A stretch of DNA of 64,000 nt from the NCBI RefSeq assembly GCF_018332655.1, contig NZ_BOQL01000015.1:1-64000 (forward strand), written 5' to 3'. The number at the start of each line of letters is the position of its first letter. Within the stretch, counting starts at the first letter, position 1. Positions 33,326-42,665 of the stretch are shown here, in pieces. The position numbers were made by a program, and so were the translations under genes. Under the pieces are notes generated by a model. That model saw nothing but the letters and a program-made list of their open reading frames with translations, had not been told where the DNA came from and made no database searches. Origin of the DNA: Actinoplanes auranticolor. GTDB taxonomy: Bacteria > Actinomycetota > Actinomycetes > Mycobacteriales > Micromonosporaceae.

Positions 33326-33904
33326 ATGGATCACATGCCGCCCGACGCCACCGAGACCAAGCGCCGCCTCATGCAGGCGGCAGTCGACGAGTTCGCCCGG
33401 TACGGCCTGGCCGGCGCCCGGGTGGACCGCATCGCCGAGACCGCCCGGGCCAACAAACGGTCGATCTACATGCACTTCGGCACCAAGGAGGAGCTGTTCG
33501 ACCTCGTCGTGGGCGGCAGCCTGCTGGAGCTGGCGGAGGCCGTCGCGTTCGACGCCGCGGACCTGCCGGGCTACGCCGGTGAGTTGTTCACCCTGCTGGA
33601 GTCGCGTCCGCATGTGCGGCGGCTGACCTTGTGGGCGGCGCTGGAGCGGCCGCAACCCATCGATGCCGAGGTCGCGGCCTACCGGGCGAAGATCGACGCT
33701 CTGGAGGCCGCGCGGACGGCGGGCCGGATCCGTTCCGACATCCCGGCGGTGGAGCTGCTCGCCATGGTGCTCGCGCTGGTGACCAGCTGGGACACCGCCT
33801 CGTGGTCACTGAAGGCACTGCACGCTGACGCCCCGGGCGACCGCCGGGCCGCGGTGGAGGCGGCGGTGGCCGGACTGGTCCACGGGGTATCGTCCGCCGC
33901 ATGA
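33326..33904 (+). CDS. TetR-family transcriptional regulator
   Basis: The protein is 192 residues. The N-terminal helix-turn-helix reads KRRLMQAAVDEFARYGLAGA, VDRIAETARANKRSIYMHFG and KEELFDLVV, typical of TetR/AcrR. The C-terminal ligand domain has no recognised subfamily mark beyond WAALERPQP (TetR_C_33-like). No ribosome site is visible upstream, so translation could be nearly leaderless. It diverges from the SDR gene and overlaps the next gene by 4 nt. Confidence 0.9.
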   Translation: MDHMPPDATETKRRLMQAAVDEFARYGLAGARVDRIAETARANKRSIYMHFGTKEELFDLVVGGSLLELAEAVAFDAADLPGYAGELFTLLESRPHVRRLTLWAALERPQPIDAEVAAYRAKIDALEAARTAGRIRSDIPAVELLAMVLALVTSWDTASWSLKALHADAPGDRRAAVEAAVAGLVHGVSSAA

Positions 33905-34464
33905 GAGTACGGGCGCCGCGTTTCCGCGATCCGACCTCGGACTACTCGCTGTACAACCTCGCCCTGCACCCGATCGACGCGGTGTGCCCGCGCTGCGCCG
34001 CGCACGCCCTGGTGATCGCGGATCCGGCCACCGACCTGCTGCCGACGTCGCGTCCGAGGCGGCTGGTGTGCCGTCCGTGCGGTCACACCGCAACCTGGTC
34101 GTCGCCGGGCCGGTCATCGTGGTGGGGAGCAGCCGTCGACCCGTTCTTCCAGCAGCCGTTGTGGCTCACGACGACCGTGCGAGGGCACCGGCTGTGGGCG
34201 TACAACCGGGAACATCTGACCCTGCTGGGCGAGTACGTCGCCGCGGACCTGCGCGAGCGCGGCCCGTACGGGGGCTGTTCGATGTCGATGATCGAGAAGT
34301 TGCCGGCGTGGATCAAGTCCGCCGGTAACCGCGCTGACGTCCTGGCCGCCGTGGCCCGGCTCCGCGCCCGGCTGGACGATCCGGGCCGGGCTGCGACCCG
34401 CCGCGTGCGGCATCCGGCGAGGCAGACGGACCTACGCCGGCGCGGCGCTCACGAACTTCGCTGA
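33901..34464 (+). CDS. Zinc-ribbon hypothetical protein
   Basis: The protein is 187 residues, from an ATG overlapping the TetR stop (ATGA). Cys pairs CPRC (29-32) and CRPC (57-60) make a treble-clef or zinc-ribbon motif. PLWLTTTVRGHRLWAYNREH and the helical YVAADLRERGPYG with SMSMIEKLPAWIKSA follow. The C-terminus is basic. Actinobacterial proteins with this plan are uncharacterised and lack a TFIIB domain. Coupling to the TetR gene suggests co-expression, not a shared function. Confidence 0.72.
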   Translation: MRVRAPRFRDPTSDYSLYNLALHPIDAVCPRCAAHALVIADPATDLLPTSRPRRLVCRPCGHTATWSSPGRSSWWGAAVDPFFQQPLWLTTTVRGHRLWAYNREHLTLLGEYVAADLRERGPYGGCSMSMIEKLPAWIKSAGNRADVLAAVARLRARLDDPGRAATRRVRHPARQTDLRRRGAHELR

Positions 34465-34609
34465 CCAGCGCCGGCGGCGACGGCACGCGGAGGCCGAGGG
34501 TCACCCCGGCACGCCCCAGCCGACGTGCGTGCCTTCCGGGTGGAACCGGCTCGAGGGCCCTCACGTCCCCTACGAGGTGGATCCGGGTGAGCCGTTGCAG
34601 GAGTCCCTC

Positions 34610-34945
34610 TCAGGCGTCGACGGCCTGATGCGCCCCGGCCGGCGGTTGCGCCCGGATGAAGGACGCGACGCCGACCTCGCGGAGCTGGGCCATCACGAAC
34701 GAGCCGACGTTGATCAGCGCGAAGGAGATCCCGCCCCACCCGGCCGTGCGGTGACTGTCCAGCAGCGCGGCGATCCCGGCGGCATCGAGCACGGTGACGT
34801 CGGCCAGGTCCAGCAGGATCGCCTCGGGCGCCCACCGTACGATCGCCGCCCGCACCGCCCCCGGGATCTGCTCGGGACTCTGATAGACCACCGCCCCGCT
34901 CAACGCCAGAACCACGGTGTGATCGGCCAACATCTCTGCGCGCAT
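34610..34945 (-). CDS. STAS-domain anti-sigma-factor-antagonist-like protein
   Basis: The start is taken at ATG 34945 (MRAEMLADHTVVLALSG), giving 111 residues; TTG and GTG codons just upstream are alternatives. It is a single STAS domain. The strand VVLALSGAVVY precedes the helix-loop AILLDLADVTVLDAAGIAAL, in which the usual phosphorylatable Ser of the DS-x-G motif is replaced by D-A-A-G. It therefore may not be controlled by a kinase of the SpoIIAB type. The partner is unknown. Confidence 0.75.
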   Translation of the reverse strand: MRAEMLADHTVVLALSGAVVYQSPEQIPGAVRAAIVRWAPEAILLDLADVTVLDAAGIAALLDSHRTAGWGGISFALINVGSFVMAQLREVGVASFIRAQPPAGAHQAVDA

Positions 34946-35091
34946 CAACAATGACACCCGTCGACGATGGCACAAGGTCACGATCCGGTCCAGTCGAGTC
35001 ACCGATCGTGACCGCGACGCGGGTCCGCGCTCACCGTGTGCTCGTGGCACCATCGACGGGCGGCCCGGACCCACGACGAGGAGCATCGCGG

Positions 35092-35775
35092 TTGAACCAC
35101 ACGCAGACACGGGAGCTCGCGGCCCGGCTGATGCACCAGCACGGACTCACCGACTGGCGGCTGGAGCTCGACCACGCCAGGACCCGGGCCGGGATCTGCC
35201 ACTCGGACCGTAAGGTGATCGGCCTGTCGCGCCATCTGATGAGCCTGTACTCCCCGGAACAGGTCACCGAGACCGTGCTGCACGAGATCGCGCACGCCCT
35301 CGTCGGCCCGCGGCACGGTCATGACCGGGTGTGGCGGACGGTGGCGCGGCGGATCGGTTGTTCGGGGCAGCGGTGCATGCCGGCCGACGCGCCGAAGGTG
35401 GACGGCGCGTGGGAGGGGGTCTGCGCGGCGGGTCACCGTACGACGGCTCATCGCCGTCCGGTCCGGGTGCGCTCGTGTGCGGTCTGCTCAGCGGCCTTCG
35501 ACCTGACCGCGCTCTACACCTGGACCTACCGGGGCGACCCGGCGCCGATGCATCCTCGCTACACGGCCGAGCTCGCCCGCCTGCGGGCACCCCGGACCGA
35601 GCCAGCGCCCGTCGAGCTCAGGGTGGGCGACCGGGTCCGGCTGACCGGCGAGGGACGGTACGCCGGGCTGGCCGGCACGATCGTCAAGCGCGGGCGCAGC
35701 CGCTACCACGTCCAGACCAGGGCCGGCATGCTCAGCGCCGCTTTCCCGTCGGTGCAGCCACTGACCCGCGACTGA
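35092..35775 (+). CDS. SprT-like zinc metalloprotease domain protein
   Basis: The start chosen is TTG 35092, with GAGGAGC 12 nt upstream; it gives 227 residues. HEIAH (64-68) and a His in RHGHDRVW are the zinc ligands of SprT/Spartan-like proteases. RTRAGICHSDRKVIGLSRHL lies before them, as usual. CAAGH and CAVC pairs give a zinc ribbon, and the final 50 residues (ELRVGDRVRLTGEGRYAGLA) look like a KOW/SH3 barrel. Such proteins may cut DNA-protein crosslinks or other substrates. Sequences upstream of 35092 have no ribosome site. Confidence 0.8.
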   Translation: MNHTQTRELAARLMHQHGLTDWRLELDHARTRAGICHSDRKVIGLSRHLMSLYSPEQVTETVLHEIAHALVGPRHGHDRVWRTVARRIGCSGQRCMPADAPKVDGAWEGVCAAGHRTTAHRRPVRVRSCAVCSAAFDLTALYTWTYRGDPAPMHPRYTAELARLRAPRTEPAPVELRVGDRVRLTGEGRYAGLAGTIVKRGRSRYHVQTRAGMLSAAFPSVQPLTRD

Positions 35776-35783
35776 CCGGCAGC

Positions 35784-37148
35784 TCAGGCCGGTTTGTGCT
35801 GCACGGCGACGACACCCGGCAGGCCCTGGACCTCCTGCACCAGCGCGGGGAAGTCGCTCGCCACGCCCAGTTCGACCGGGAAGAAGTACGGCAGTCCGGC
35901 GACCGCCTCCGAGTGCACCGGGCCGCCGTCGCAGTAGGTGTCCCGGAACTCGGTGGCGCCCGGTTCCCAGACCATCCCCTGGGTCCCGCCGGCCCAGCTC
36001 CGGCGGATCGCCGCGGTGATCAGGTTCCGTTCGTCCGGCGTGGAGGCCGGATCCACGTACACGTGGGCCAGCAGGCTGTCCCGGGTCTGCGCCGCCGGGG
36101 CCTCGGCCGGCACGCCGGGCGCCGGCCGGCAGGCCGCCCTGACCGCGGGCAACGCGGTCGGCGACGACGGCAGGGCGATCGCGGCGACCAGGGCGGCGAC
36201 CACCATGGCCAAGCCGGCGAAGACGGCCCGGGGACGGCGGCGCACCGCGGCGGCGGCCAGCCCGCGCGCCCGGCGCCAGGTCGCGCTCCGGCTCACGGCC
36301 ACGGCCCCGGCGAGGAACAGCAGCAGGAGGGCGGCGAGGGCGGCCAGCACCGTCGTGAAGAGGCCGAGATAGGCGAGACCGCCCCACCAGGGCGCCGCGC
36401 CCGGCGGGTCCGGCGGGGGACTCATCAGCATGGCCGGCAGCGACATGACCAGCATGCCGACCGTCAGCACGCCCGTGATGGCCGTGCCGCCCGCGACCCC
36501 GGCGAGGGTCCGGCCCACCCAGGCTCCCAGGAACCAGGCGAGAAGCGCGCCCAGCACCGCGCCGGCCCACCCGGCCGCCGTCGCCTCGAAGGAACTGCCG
36601 CGGCGCAGCGTCAGCTGGACACCACCGTCGGAGTCGTACGCCGGAAAGCCCGTCAGCAGCGAGTTGTCGTACCCGAGCACCAGGCCGGACCGGGCCGCCC
36701 AGAACGTCACCCCGGTGCCCTGGCCGCCGTCGATGTAGTCCTCGGGGCCGGTCAGCGTGAAGTCGTGCACGTCCCATCCGGCGGCGACGAGCCGGTCCCG
36801 CGCCGCGGCACTGTAACCGCTGACGTCGCGAGTCGCGTCGTTGTGGCGCACCCAGTAGGTCGCGTAGCCGTACTCGATGCCCTCCCCGTCCGGCTGCGAG
36901 ACGACAGGATCGGGATCGCCACCGCCCCACACCTTGAGCCCGGGCAGCACCGTCCCGGTGATCTGCGCCGCGGCAGCACCGCGCGGCAGCTCGGGAGCCG
37001 ACTCCAGGCCCACGCGATGGCCCGCGGCACCGCCGTACCACGCCCCGACCAGGGCCACCAGAGCGACGAGGATGATCGCGGGCCCGCGGCGCGGGCGACC
37101 GGGGAAGACGCTAAGGACGGTACGGACGCGTCCTTTCCGGGAAGCCAT
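35784..37148 (-). CDS. Membrane protein with extracytoplasmic sensor-like N-terminal domain
   Basis: The start is taken at ATG 37148 (MASRKGRV), giving 454 residues; TTG 37175 would add 9. A basic leader and a membrane helix (about 20-42) precede an extracytoplasmic domain with YATYWVRHNDATRD. Then come four helices (about 190-315) and, after a fifth (about 335-355), a C-terminal domain containing AHVYVDPASTPDERNLITAA and LPGVVAVQHKPA. The latter looks like a permease-associated or FtsX-like extracellular domain. No catalytic residue is recognised. It diverges from the DUF6985-like gene. Confidence 0.7.
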   Translation of the reverse strand: MASRKGRVRTVLSVFPGRPRRGPAIILVALVALVGAWYGGAAGHRVGLESAPELPRGAAAAQITGTVLPGLKVWGGGDPDPVVSQPDGEGIEYGYATYWVRHNDATRDVSGYSAAARDRLVAAGWDVHDFTLTGPEDYIDGGQGTGVTFWAARSGLVLGYDNSLLTGFPAYDSDGGVQLTLRRGSSFEATAAGWAGAVLGALLAWFLGAWVGRTLAGVAGGTAITGVLTVGMLVMSLPAMLMSPPPDPPGAAPWWGGLAYLGLFTTVLAALAALLLLFLAGAVAVSRSATWRRARGLAAAAVRRRPRAVFAGLAMVVAALVAAIALPSSPTALPAVRAACRPAPGVPAEAPAAQTRDSLLAHVYVDPASTPDERNLITAAIRRSWAGGTQGMVWEPGATEFRDTYCDGGPVHSEAVAGLPYFFPVELGVASDFPALVQEVQGLPGVVAVQHKPA

Positions 37149-37203
37149 GGCGGATACGGTACGCAGGACCGTCAAGCGGCCGGGTTCGCCTCCTCCGGCT
37201 ACG

Positions 37204-37692
37204 GTGACGGACGTGCAGATCCCTGGCCTCGGCCCGGTCGTCCACGAAGCCGACCTGGGCTGGTATCGCAGCGCGCCGACCGCGGTACCGGTACTGGGTG
37301 GAACAGCGTGCCGATTCGTGCTCGCCGGCTATGACGACGACCCCGCGCGAGAAGACTTCCACACCGCGATCCACACGTTCCTCGCCCTCGACCGGGCGGC
37401 GTTGGACGCCGCGGTGCCCTCGATCTGGGCCTACTACCGGGACGTCATGGACGGCGTTCCGGCCGACGACGAGTGGTACGTCGACATCGAAGGTCCGCAC
37501 GATGTCCTCGACCATGTCCGGCTCGGAGACGAACCGGCAGTCCGCCGGGACACCCACGGCGATCAGCATGTGTACGTGTCGGTCGAGTGCGAGTGCGACT
37601 GGGAACCGGAGCACGGTCTGCAGATCGTGTTCCGTGATGGCGCCACGGTGACCAAGGTGGGCCCGTACGACGGCCACCTCACGGCTCACTGA
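37204..37692 (+). CDS. DUF6985-like protein
   Basis: The start is uncertain: GTG 37204 (VTDVQIPG) gives 162 residues, and ATG 37147 or GTG 37213 are options; none has a good ribosome site. IPGLGPVVHEADLGWYRSAP and CRFVLAGYDDDP form a beta-rich start. Then come YYRDVMDGVPADDEWYVDIE and HVYVSVECECDWEPEHGLQI, where the E-C-E-C-D-W-E-x-E-H-G-L run is characteristic of DUF6985. The family has no known activity and often occurs with immunity-type or polymorphic-toxin genes. Its last 7 nt overlap the converging fusion gene. Confidence 0.7.
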   Translation: MTDVQIPGLGPVVHEADLGWYRSAPTAVPVLGGTACRFVLAGYDDDPAREDFHTAIHTFLALDRAALDAAVPSIWAYYRDVMDGVPADDEWYVDIEGPHDVLDHVRLGDEPAVRRDTHGDQHVYVSVECECDWEPEHGLQIVFRDGATVTKVGPYDGHLTAH

Positions 37693-39862
37693 GGGGGCGC
37701 GATGTCGAGGGTCACCGTCGACAGCGGGCAGGACATGCAGGCCAGTACGAAGCCGTCCGCCTGCTGCCCCGGCGTCAGGCAGTTCGGCCCGTTCTGCGTG
37801 ACCTCGCCGCCGCGAAGCCGGACCATGCACTCGCCGCAGTTGCCGACCGTGCAGGAGAACGGCATCGGCAACCCCGCGGCGAGGCCGGCGTCGAGCAGCG
37901 TCTGCCCCGGCTCGACCACCACCGTGGCGACCCGCTGACCGTTCTCCTCGACGGTCATCTCCTGCGGCACAGTCGTCGCGACCCCGGTGTCCGTTCCGCT
38001 GGCGTAGCGCTCGTGGTGCACTTGCGCGTCCGGAACCCGAGCCCCGCCAGTACGCCCTGCACTACAGCCATCAGCGGTTCGGGGCCGCACACGAAGTAGT
38101 GAGCGTCGCCGGCCGGGGACAGACCGGTGATCCACCGGTGCACGCCCTCCGCGTCGAGCCGGCCGTCCCGGCGGGTCAGCACGTGGGTGACGGCGAGCCG
38201 GTCGGGATGGTCCTTGACCAGCCGGTCCAGCTCGCCGGCGAAGATGATGTCGTCCCGGTCGCGGCTGCTGTAGAGCAGCGCGATCCGCTCGCCGGCCGAC
38301 CCGGCGGCGAGCCGCGTACGGATCATGCTCATCATCGGTGTCACGCCGCTGCCGGCCGCCACGAGCACGGTCTGAGCCGGATCGGGCGATCCGGCGTGGA
38401 AGGACCCCGACGGGCCGAGCACCGCGAGCCGGTCCCCGGCGCGGAGGCCGCCGTGCACGTGGGTGGAGAAGCGCCCCTGGTCGACACGCTTGACGGTGAC
38501 TTCCAGCCGGGGCGAGCCGGGGACCGAGGACGCCGAGTACGCCCGTCGCACCGGGCGGCCGTCGATGTCGGCGACGAGGGTGAAGAACTGGCCGGGCCGG
38601 AAGTCGAACGGACGACGGCTGTCACCGGCGTCCTCCAGGACCAGGGTCACGGCGCTCGGCGTCTCCGGGCGTACCTCGGCGATCCGTACCTCCCGCAGGA
38701 GACCGCCGTCGTCGGCCGGCCGCCGGCCCGGCCGGCCCGCGCCGGGTACGAGGTGCTCGTAGCCCTCCTTGCGCAGGCCGAGCAGGTAGGCCCGGTTCAT
38801 CACCAGCCGCAGCAACCGGGTCATCCCCGGGATCGCCGCGATGACCTTCAGCAGCGACGAGGACAGGCCGCCACCGGCGGACGCCGCGTTGGCGGCGAGG
38901 TGCTCCCCCGCCAGCGCCATCAGGTCCGGCACCGTGCCGCGGTCGACGTGCGCGCCGGGACTCCACACCCGGGACCGGGTCAGGGCGTGGTTGCCGGCGA
39001 TCTCGGCGTGCTCGACGTCGATGAGCAGCGCCGCCTGCGGGGGCACTCCCCGCAGGGCCATCGTCTCCAGCAGGGCGGGATCGTCGGTGATCGCGCCACG
39101 GCCGCGGACGTGCAGCACGCCGCTGCGCCCGGGGACGAGCGCGGCGAACGACAGCCGGTCGTCCTGCAGCAGGTTGTGCAGCGTGTCGGCGCGCTTGTTG
39201 CCCCGGCGGTCCGGGAGGACGAGCGTGCGGCCGTCCAGGATCCGCGCCACGGCCTGCTGGTCTCCGCGCGGGCTCGTGTCGCTGCCACCGGACGAGTCCC
39301 ACGTGGACAGGGCCAGAAACGGCGCGGCGGCGAGGAATTCGGTGACGCCGGGCCGGGAGAGCGGCCCGTCGCCGGTGATCCCGGCGGGCGGCTGCGGCTG
39401 GGCGGGCGGCTGCCAGAGGCCGGACCGGAGTACGGCCTGAGCGCAGTGCACGTACGCCTCGGTGACGCCGACGGTGATCTCCGGGCCCTGGCGCGCGGCC
39501 ACCGTACCGTTGACGCGCAGGATCTCGCCCACGCCCGGCAGCAGGAAGAAGAACGAGACCGGGCCGTGCGGGTCGCCGGCCTCGGGCAGGGGGAACGAGA
39601 TCCGCGTGGGCGACAGGACGCGGGTGAATCCCGGTGTGCCACCGATGAACGTCGTCCGGCTGGCGCCGTCGGCGTCGCGGTAGCCGAAGGCCGCTATCGG
39701 ACAGCGGGCCAGGACAGTGCGGCAGCCCTCGTCGAGGGCGCTGATCTGCTTGAGCATGATCATGGACGCCGGGCGCCCGATGGCCGTCCCGATCTCGTCC
39801 ACTGTGGTCAACCGGCGCGGGGTGCTCAGCTGGCCTGCGTGCTGCACGGGGATTCCTCTCAT
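37686..39862 (-). pseudogene. Frameshifted PNPOx-like / ferredoxin reductase / 2Fe-2S ferredoxin fusion
   Basis: From ATG 39862 the frame runs 635 codons. Two pyridoxamine-phosphate-oxidase-like FMN domains (about 1-340, with FGYRDADGASRTTFIGGTPG and FLALSTWDSSGG) come first. They are followed by an FNR domain (about 395-620) with RPVRRAYSASS (FAD) and VLVAAGSGVTPMMSM (NAD). Near 38031 one C appears missing (TTCCGG for TTCCCGG). The proper continuation, DAQVHHERYASG, lies in the next frame and ends in a plant-type ferredoxin (CTVGNCGECMV..LACMSC, to 37686). As read, the product would lose its iron-sulfur centre. A real mutation or a sequencing error are both possible. The gene overlaps the SIP gene by 4 nt. 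Confidence 0.82.
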
Positions 39863-40659
39863 CCGGGAGCGGACCGGCCCAGACGCCAGTAGCCGATGAA
39901 CGAGATGTCCCGCCTGGGCACCCCGCGGTCGTCGACCAGGTGCCGCCGCACCGACGTGGCCAGCCGCGATTCGCCCGCGACCCAGGCATAGAAGGGACCG
40001 GACGGCAGGGACGCGTGGCGGACGGCGTCCAGTGCCAGGGTGCCGGGCCGCAGATCGTCGTCGTCGCGGCTGAGCCAGTGGATGCGGACGCCGGTGGGCG
40101 CCGGGACGGCCCGGATGTCGGCCGCCGTCGCCACTTCCAGGTAGACGTGGGTGGCCAGCCCGGGTGGTGTGCCTTCCAGGATCGACAGGATGGCCGGCAG
40201 CGCGGTCTCGTCACCGACCAGCAGCTGTCCCCGCACGTGCTCCGGCAGCCGGTACGTGGTGCCGATGTCGAAGATGCCGGCCGGGTCACCCGGCTCCGCC
40301 CGGCGCACCCAGGACGACATGGGCGAGTCGCCGTGCAGGGCGAACTCGATGTCGAGCTCGTCGTCCGCGGGCCGTACCCGCCGGATCGTCAGGTTGCGCA
40401 CCCACGGGCGGACCGACTTCGGGGCCAGCAGCAGCTGGGCGATCCAGGCCTCGTTCGACACGGTCGGCATCCGCAACGCGGTCTGACCCTCGCGGGGGAA
40501 GAACAGGCGCACCGCCTGGTCGGCCCCGGCGACGACGAGGTCCTGTACGGCCGGGCCGCCGAGGGTGACACTGGCGAAGCCGGGCGAGAGCACCTCGCGG
40601 CGGCGGACCTCCAGCGTGATCATCGAACGGGACTCGGGCCGATACACCTTCGGGATCAC
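39859..40659 (-). CDS. Siderophore-interacting protein (FAD-dependent ferric reductase)
   Basis: The protein is 266 residues from ATG 40659. The N-terminal FAD_binding_9 half contains VRNLTIRRVRPADDELDIEF and DIGTTYRLPEHV. The SIP C-terminal half has LLVGDETALPAILSIL, FYAWVAGESRLATSVRR and the family ending ISFIGYWRLGR. These enzymes release iron from siderophores by reduction. It is translationally coupled to the PNPOx-FNR-ferredoxin gene, which could supply electrons, and opposite a TetR gene, its likely regulator. Confidence 0.93.
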   Translation of the reverse strand: MIPKVYRPESRSMITLEVRRREVLSPGFASVTLGGPAVQDLVVAGADQAVRLFFPREGQTALRMPTVSNEAWIAQLLLAPKSVRPWVRNLTIRRVRPADDELDIEFALHGDSPMSSWVRRAEPGDPAGIFDIGTTYRLPEHVRGQLLVGDETALPAILSILEGTPPGLATHVYLEVATAADIRAVPAPTGVRIHWLSRDDDDLRPGTLALDAVRHASLPSGPFYAWVAGESRLATSVRRHLVDDRGVPRRDISFIGYWRLGRSAPG

Positions 40660-40710
40660 CGGCCGTCACCACCATCCGGTACGGCACACTTGTTTTCGCA
40701 GCTCACGCCA

Positions 40711-40726
40711 CTATTGTGAACAATAG
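40711..40726. promoter_or_regulatory. Perfect 16-bp palindrome between SIP and tetR
   Basis: CTATTGTGAACAATAG is a perfect dyad (7-bp arms, 2-bp centre), unusually AT-rich for this sequence. It lies midway between the SIP start (40659) and the TetR start (40774), as expected for a TetR operator controlling both. Confidence 0.75.
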
Positions 40727-40773
40727 CTCAGCTCTTTGGCTACTCGCATTCCGCGCCCCGAGGAGGACCCCCG

Positions 40774-41394
40774 ATGCCGTCGGCCGACCGTCGCCTTCAG
40801 CCACGTCGCACGCCTCGGCAGGTACGCGCCGAGCTCACCCGCGAGCGGATCCTCACCGCCGCTGCTCACGTTTTCGCCGAGCACGGGTACGCCGCGGGCA
40901 CCACCAACCGCATCGCCGAACGGGCCCGCATCTCCATCGGCTCGCTGTACCAGTACTTCCCGAACAAGGACGCCATCCTGGCCCAGCTGCTGGTGCGGCA
41001 CCTCGACCGCGGCACCTGGACGCCGGCGGACCAGCTCGACCTGTCCCCCGGCAGCCTGCCCGCGACGGTACGGGCCCTGGTCCGCGACGCGATCGACAAC
41101 CACAGCGACGATCCGCAACTGCTCCGGATCATGATCGAGGAGGCGCCGATGTCACGGGACCTGCTCGACGCGATCGACCGGCACGGCCGGACCCGTACCG
41201 CTCACCTGCGCGACCTGCTGGCCCGGCACCCGGACGTCCAGGTACGCGATGTCGCCACCGCGGCCGAGCTGATCCTGTTCACCGTGGAGATGAACACGCA
41301 CAAGCTCATGGCCGACCCGCGGGCCATCCCGGTCGAGACGTTCGAGAAGGAACTGGTGGACATGGTCACCCGCTACCTGCGCGGTGATCGCTAG
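40774..41394 (+). CDS. TetR-family transcriptional regulator
   Basis: The protein is 206 residues, from ATG 40774 with CGAGGAGGACC upstream. The DNA-binding part reads RERILTAAAHVFAEHGYAAG, TTNRIAERARISIGSLYQYF and PNKDAILAQLL; the GSLYQYFPNKDAI form is typical of AcrR-like repressors. It diverges from the SIP/fusion operon, and the palindrome at 40711-40726 is a likely binding site. The ligand is unknown. Confidence 0.92.
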   Translation: MPSADRRLQPRRTPRQVRAELTRERILTAAAHVFAEHGYAAGTTNRIAERARISIGSLYQYFPNKDAILAQLLVRHLDRGTWTPADQLDLSPGSLPATVRALVRDAIDNHSDDPQLLRIMIEEAPMSRDLLDAIDRHGRTRTAHLRDLLARHPDVQVRDVATAAELILFTVEMNTHKLMADPRAIPVETFEKELVDMVTRYLRGDR

Positions 41395-41412
41395 CCCGCG
41401 GCGCGGCCGGGA

Positions 41413-41949
41413 TCACTTCCCGGTCAGTGCCCGCACCACGTCCGGCGGCAACGGCCGGTCACTGTAGAGCAGCCGGATCGCGCCGGCGTCGGGATTACCC
41501 GCGTCCGGCCCCCGCCAGACGAAGCTCAGCCCGGTCCGTTCGACCGCACGCAGCGACTTCTCGTTGCCCTCGAGCAGGTAGGCGGTGACCGGCAGCTCGG
41601 CGCGGCGCGTGCGGGCGGCACTGATCGCCGCGGCGCTGATCTCCTGGGCGTACCCCCGGCCCCAGCACGGCGGGCTCAGCCGGAAGCCGAGGTTCCAGGC
41701 GACGCCGTAGCGGACGAAGCAGCCACCGATCCCGACGAACGTGTCGCCGTCCCAGGCGGTCCACATGCCCAGGCCGTCGCGGCCCCAGGCGGCCCGCCAG
41801 TTCGCGATCATCCGCTCGGTCTGCGCCGGATCCTCGTGCCGGCTCAGCGGATCCGGTCCCCACACCAGCGGATCCGCGTACAGGCCGAAGAGCCGCTCCA
41901 GGTCTTCCGGCCCGGGCACCCGCAGCGTCAGCCGGTCGGTCGTGCTCAT
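41413..41949 (-). CDS. GNAT-family N-acetyltransferase
   Basis: The protein is 178 residues, from ATG 41949 overlapping the CGNR gene stop. It is an RimJ/RimL-like GNAT: LTLRVPGPEDLERLFGLYAD at the start, GIGGCFVRYGVAWNLGFRLS in the core strands, the acetyl-CoA loop PPCWGRGYAQEISAAAI, and LLEGNEKSLRAVERTGLSFV near the end. The substrate may be a protein N-terminus or a small amine. It is coupled to the upstream zinc-finger gene. Confidence 0.88.
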   Translation of the reverse strand: MSTTDRLTLRVPGPEDLERLFGLYADPLVWGPDPLSRHEDPAQTERMIANWRAAWGRDGLGMWTAWDGDTFVGIGGCFVRYGVAWNLGFRLSPPCWGRGYAQEISAAAISAARTRRAELPVTAYLLEGNEKSLRAVERTGLSFVWRGPDAGNPDAGAIRLLYSDRPLPPDVVRALTGK

Positions 41950-42572
41950 GCGGGGCTCGTGCGGCCGGCGGCGCGACGCCGGTCGGTCTGCCGGCGCGCC
42001 TTGATCCGGCTGCCGCAGTCGTCCATGCTGCACCACCGCCGGCTGCGGTTCTTGGTGGCATCGATGAAGAGCCAGGAGCAGCCCTCGTCGGTGGGGCACT
42101 GCTTGATCCGGTCGAGGGGCCCGTGGGTGAGCAGCTCCATCGCCGAGACGGCGACCGGCCACCACGGCCGGTCGAGCGAGTCCGCGTCGCCGAAGTCCCA
42201 CGCGAAACCCCCGGCACGCGCCACCAGCCGGCCGTGCCGGGCCGCGTCTGCGAAGGCCCGCCGCAGCACCTCGAGGTCCGCCGCGGCCGGCGTCGCGCCG
42301 TCGACGATCGCCGCGAACAGCCGGAACAGCCCCTCGCGCAGGTCGATGGCCCTCCCGAAGGCCGTCCGGGCCTCCGCCGGCCGAGCCGCGGCCGCCCGCA
42401 GCAGCGCATCCGCCGCCGCTTCGTCGAGCAGGCCACCGGACCGCGCCCAGACGACCAGGTCCGCACAGCCGGTCAACCACTCGCGGGACACCGGCCCGGT
42501 CCGCGGTTCCACAGTGTTGATGAAGTCCAGGCTCAGCGTGCCGCCGTTACGGACGAGATCAGCCACGCTCAT
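41946..42572 (-). CDS. CGNR zinc-finger protein (ABATE domain)
   Basis: The protein is 208 residues. The N-terminal ABATE domain has LSLDFINTVEPR and WARSGGLL. The C-terminal finger is C...C in DRIKQCPTDEGCSWLFID and then CSMDDCGSRIKARR, a CGNR motif with Gly-Ser in place of Gly-Asn. Such proteins are stress-linked, putatively RNA- or DNA-binding regulators. Translation of the GNAT gene is coupled to it. It diverges from a small gene at 42666 across two inverted repeats. Confidence 0.87.
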   Translation of the reverse strand: MSVADLVRNGGTLSLDFINTVEPRTGPVSREWLTGCADLVVWARSGGLLDEAAADALLRAAAARPAEARTAFGRAIDLREGLFRLFAAIVDGATPAAADLEVLRRAFADAARHGRLVARAGGFAWDFGDADSLDRPWWPVAVSAMELLTHGPLDRIKQCPTDEGCSWLFIDATKNRSRRWCSMDDCGSRIKARRQTDRRRAAGRTSPA

Positions 42573-42605
42573 GACATCAAACCTACCGCCAAAGCCTTCT
42601 TTACC

Positions 42606-42644
42606 GGAAGCACGTTCGGTATGCTTCCACTAAAGCAAGTTTAG
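42606..42644. promoter_or_regulatory. Two inverted repeats in the CGNR divergent promoter
   Basis: GGAAGCA (42606-42612) pairs with TGCTTCC (42622-42628) across 9 bp. CTAAA (42630-42634) pairs with TTTAG (42640-42644) across 5 bp. They fill the gap between the CGNR gene and the small gene, in an AT-rich stretch that probably holds both promoters. Confidence 0.4.
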
Positions 42645-42665
42645 CTGGTAGCAGGAGGAGGAGCG

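Noticed and set aside
35331..37334. A 667-codon open frame on the + strand
   Set aside because: It crosses the SprT-like gene in another frame and is antisense to the membrane protein gene; the composition is that of shadow frames.
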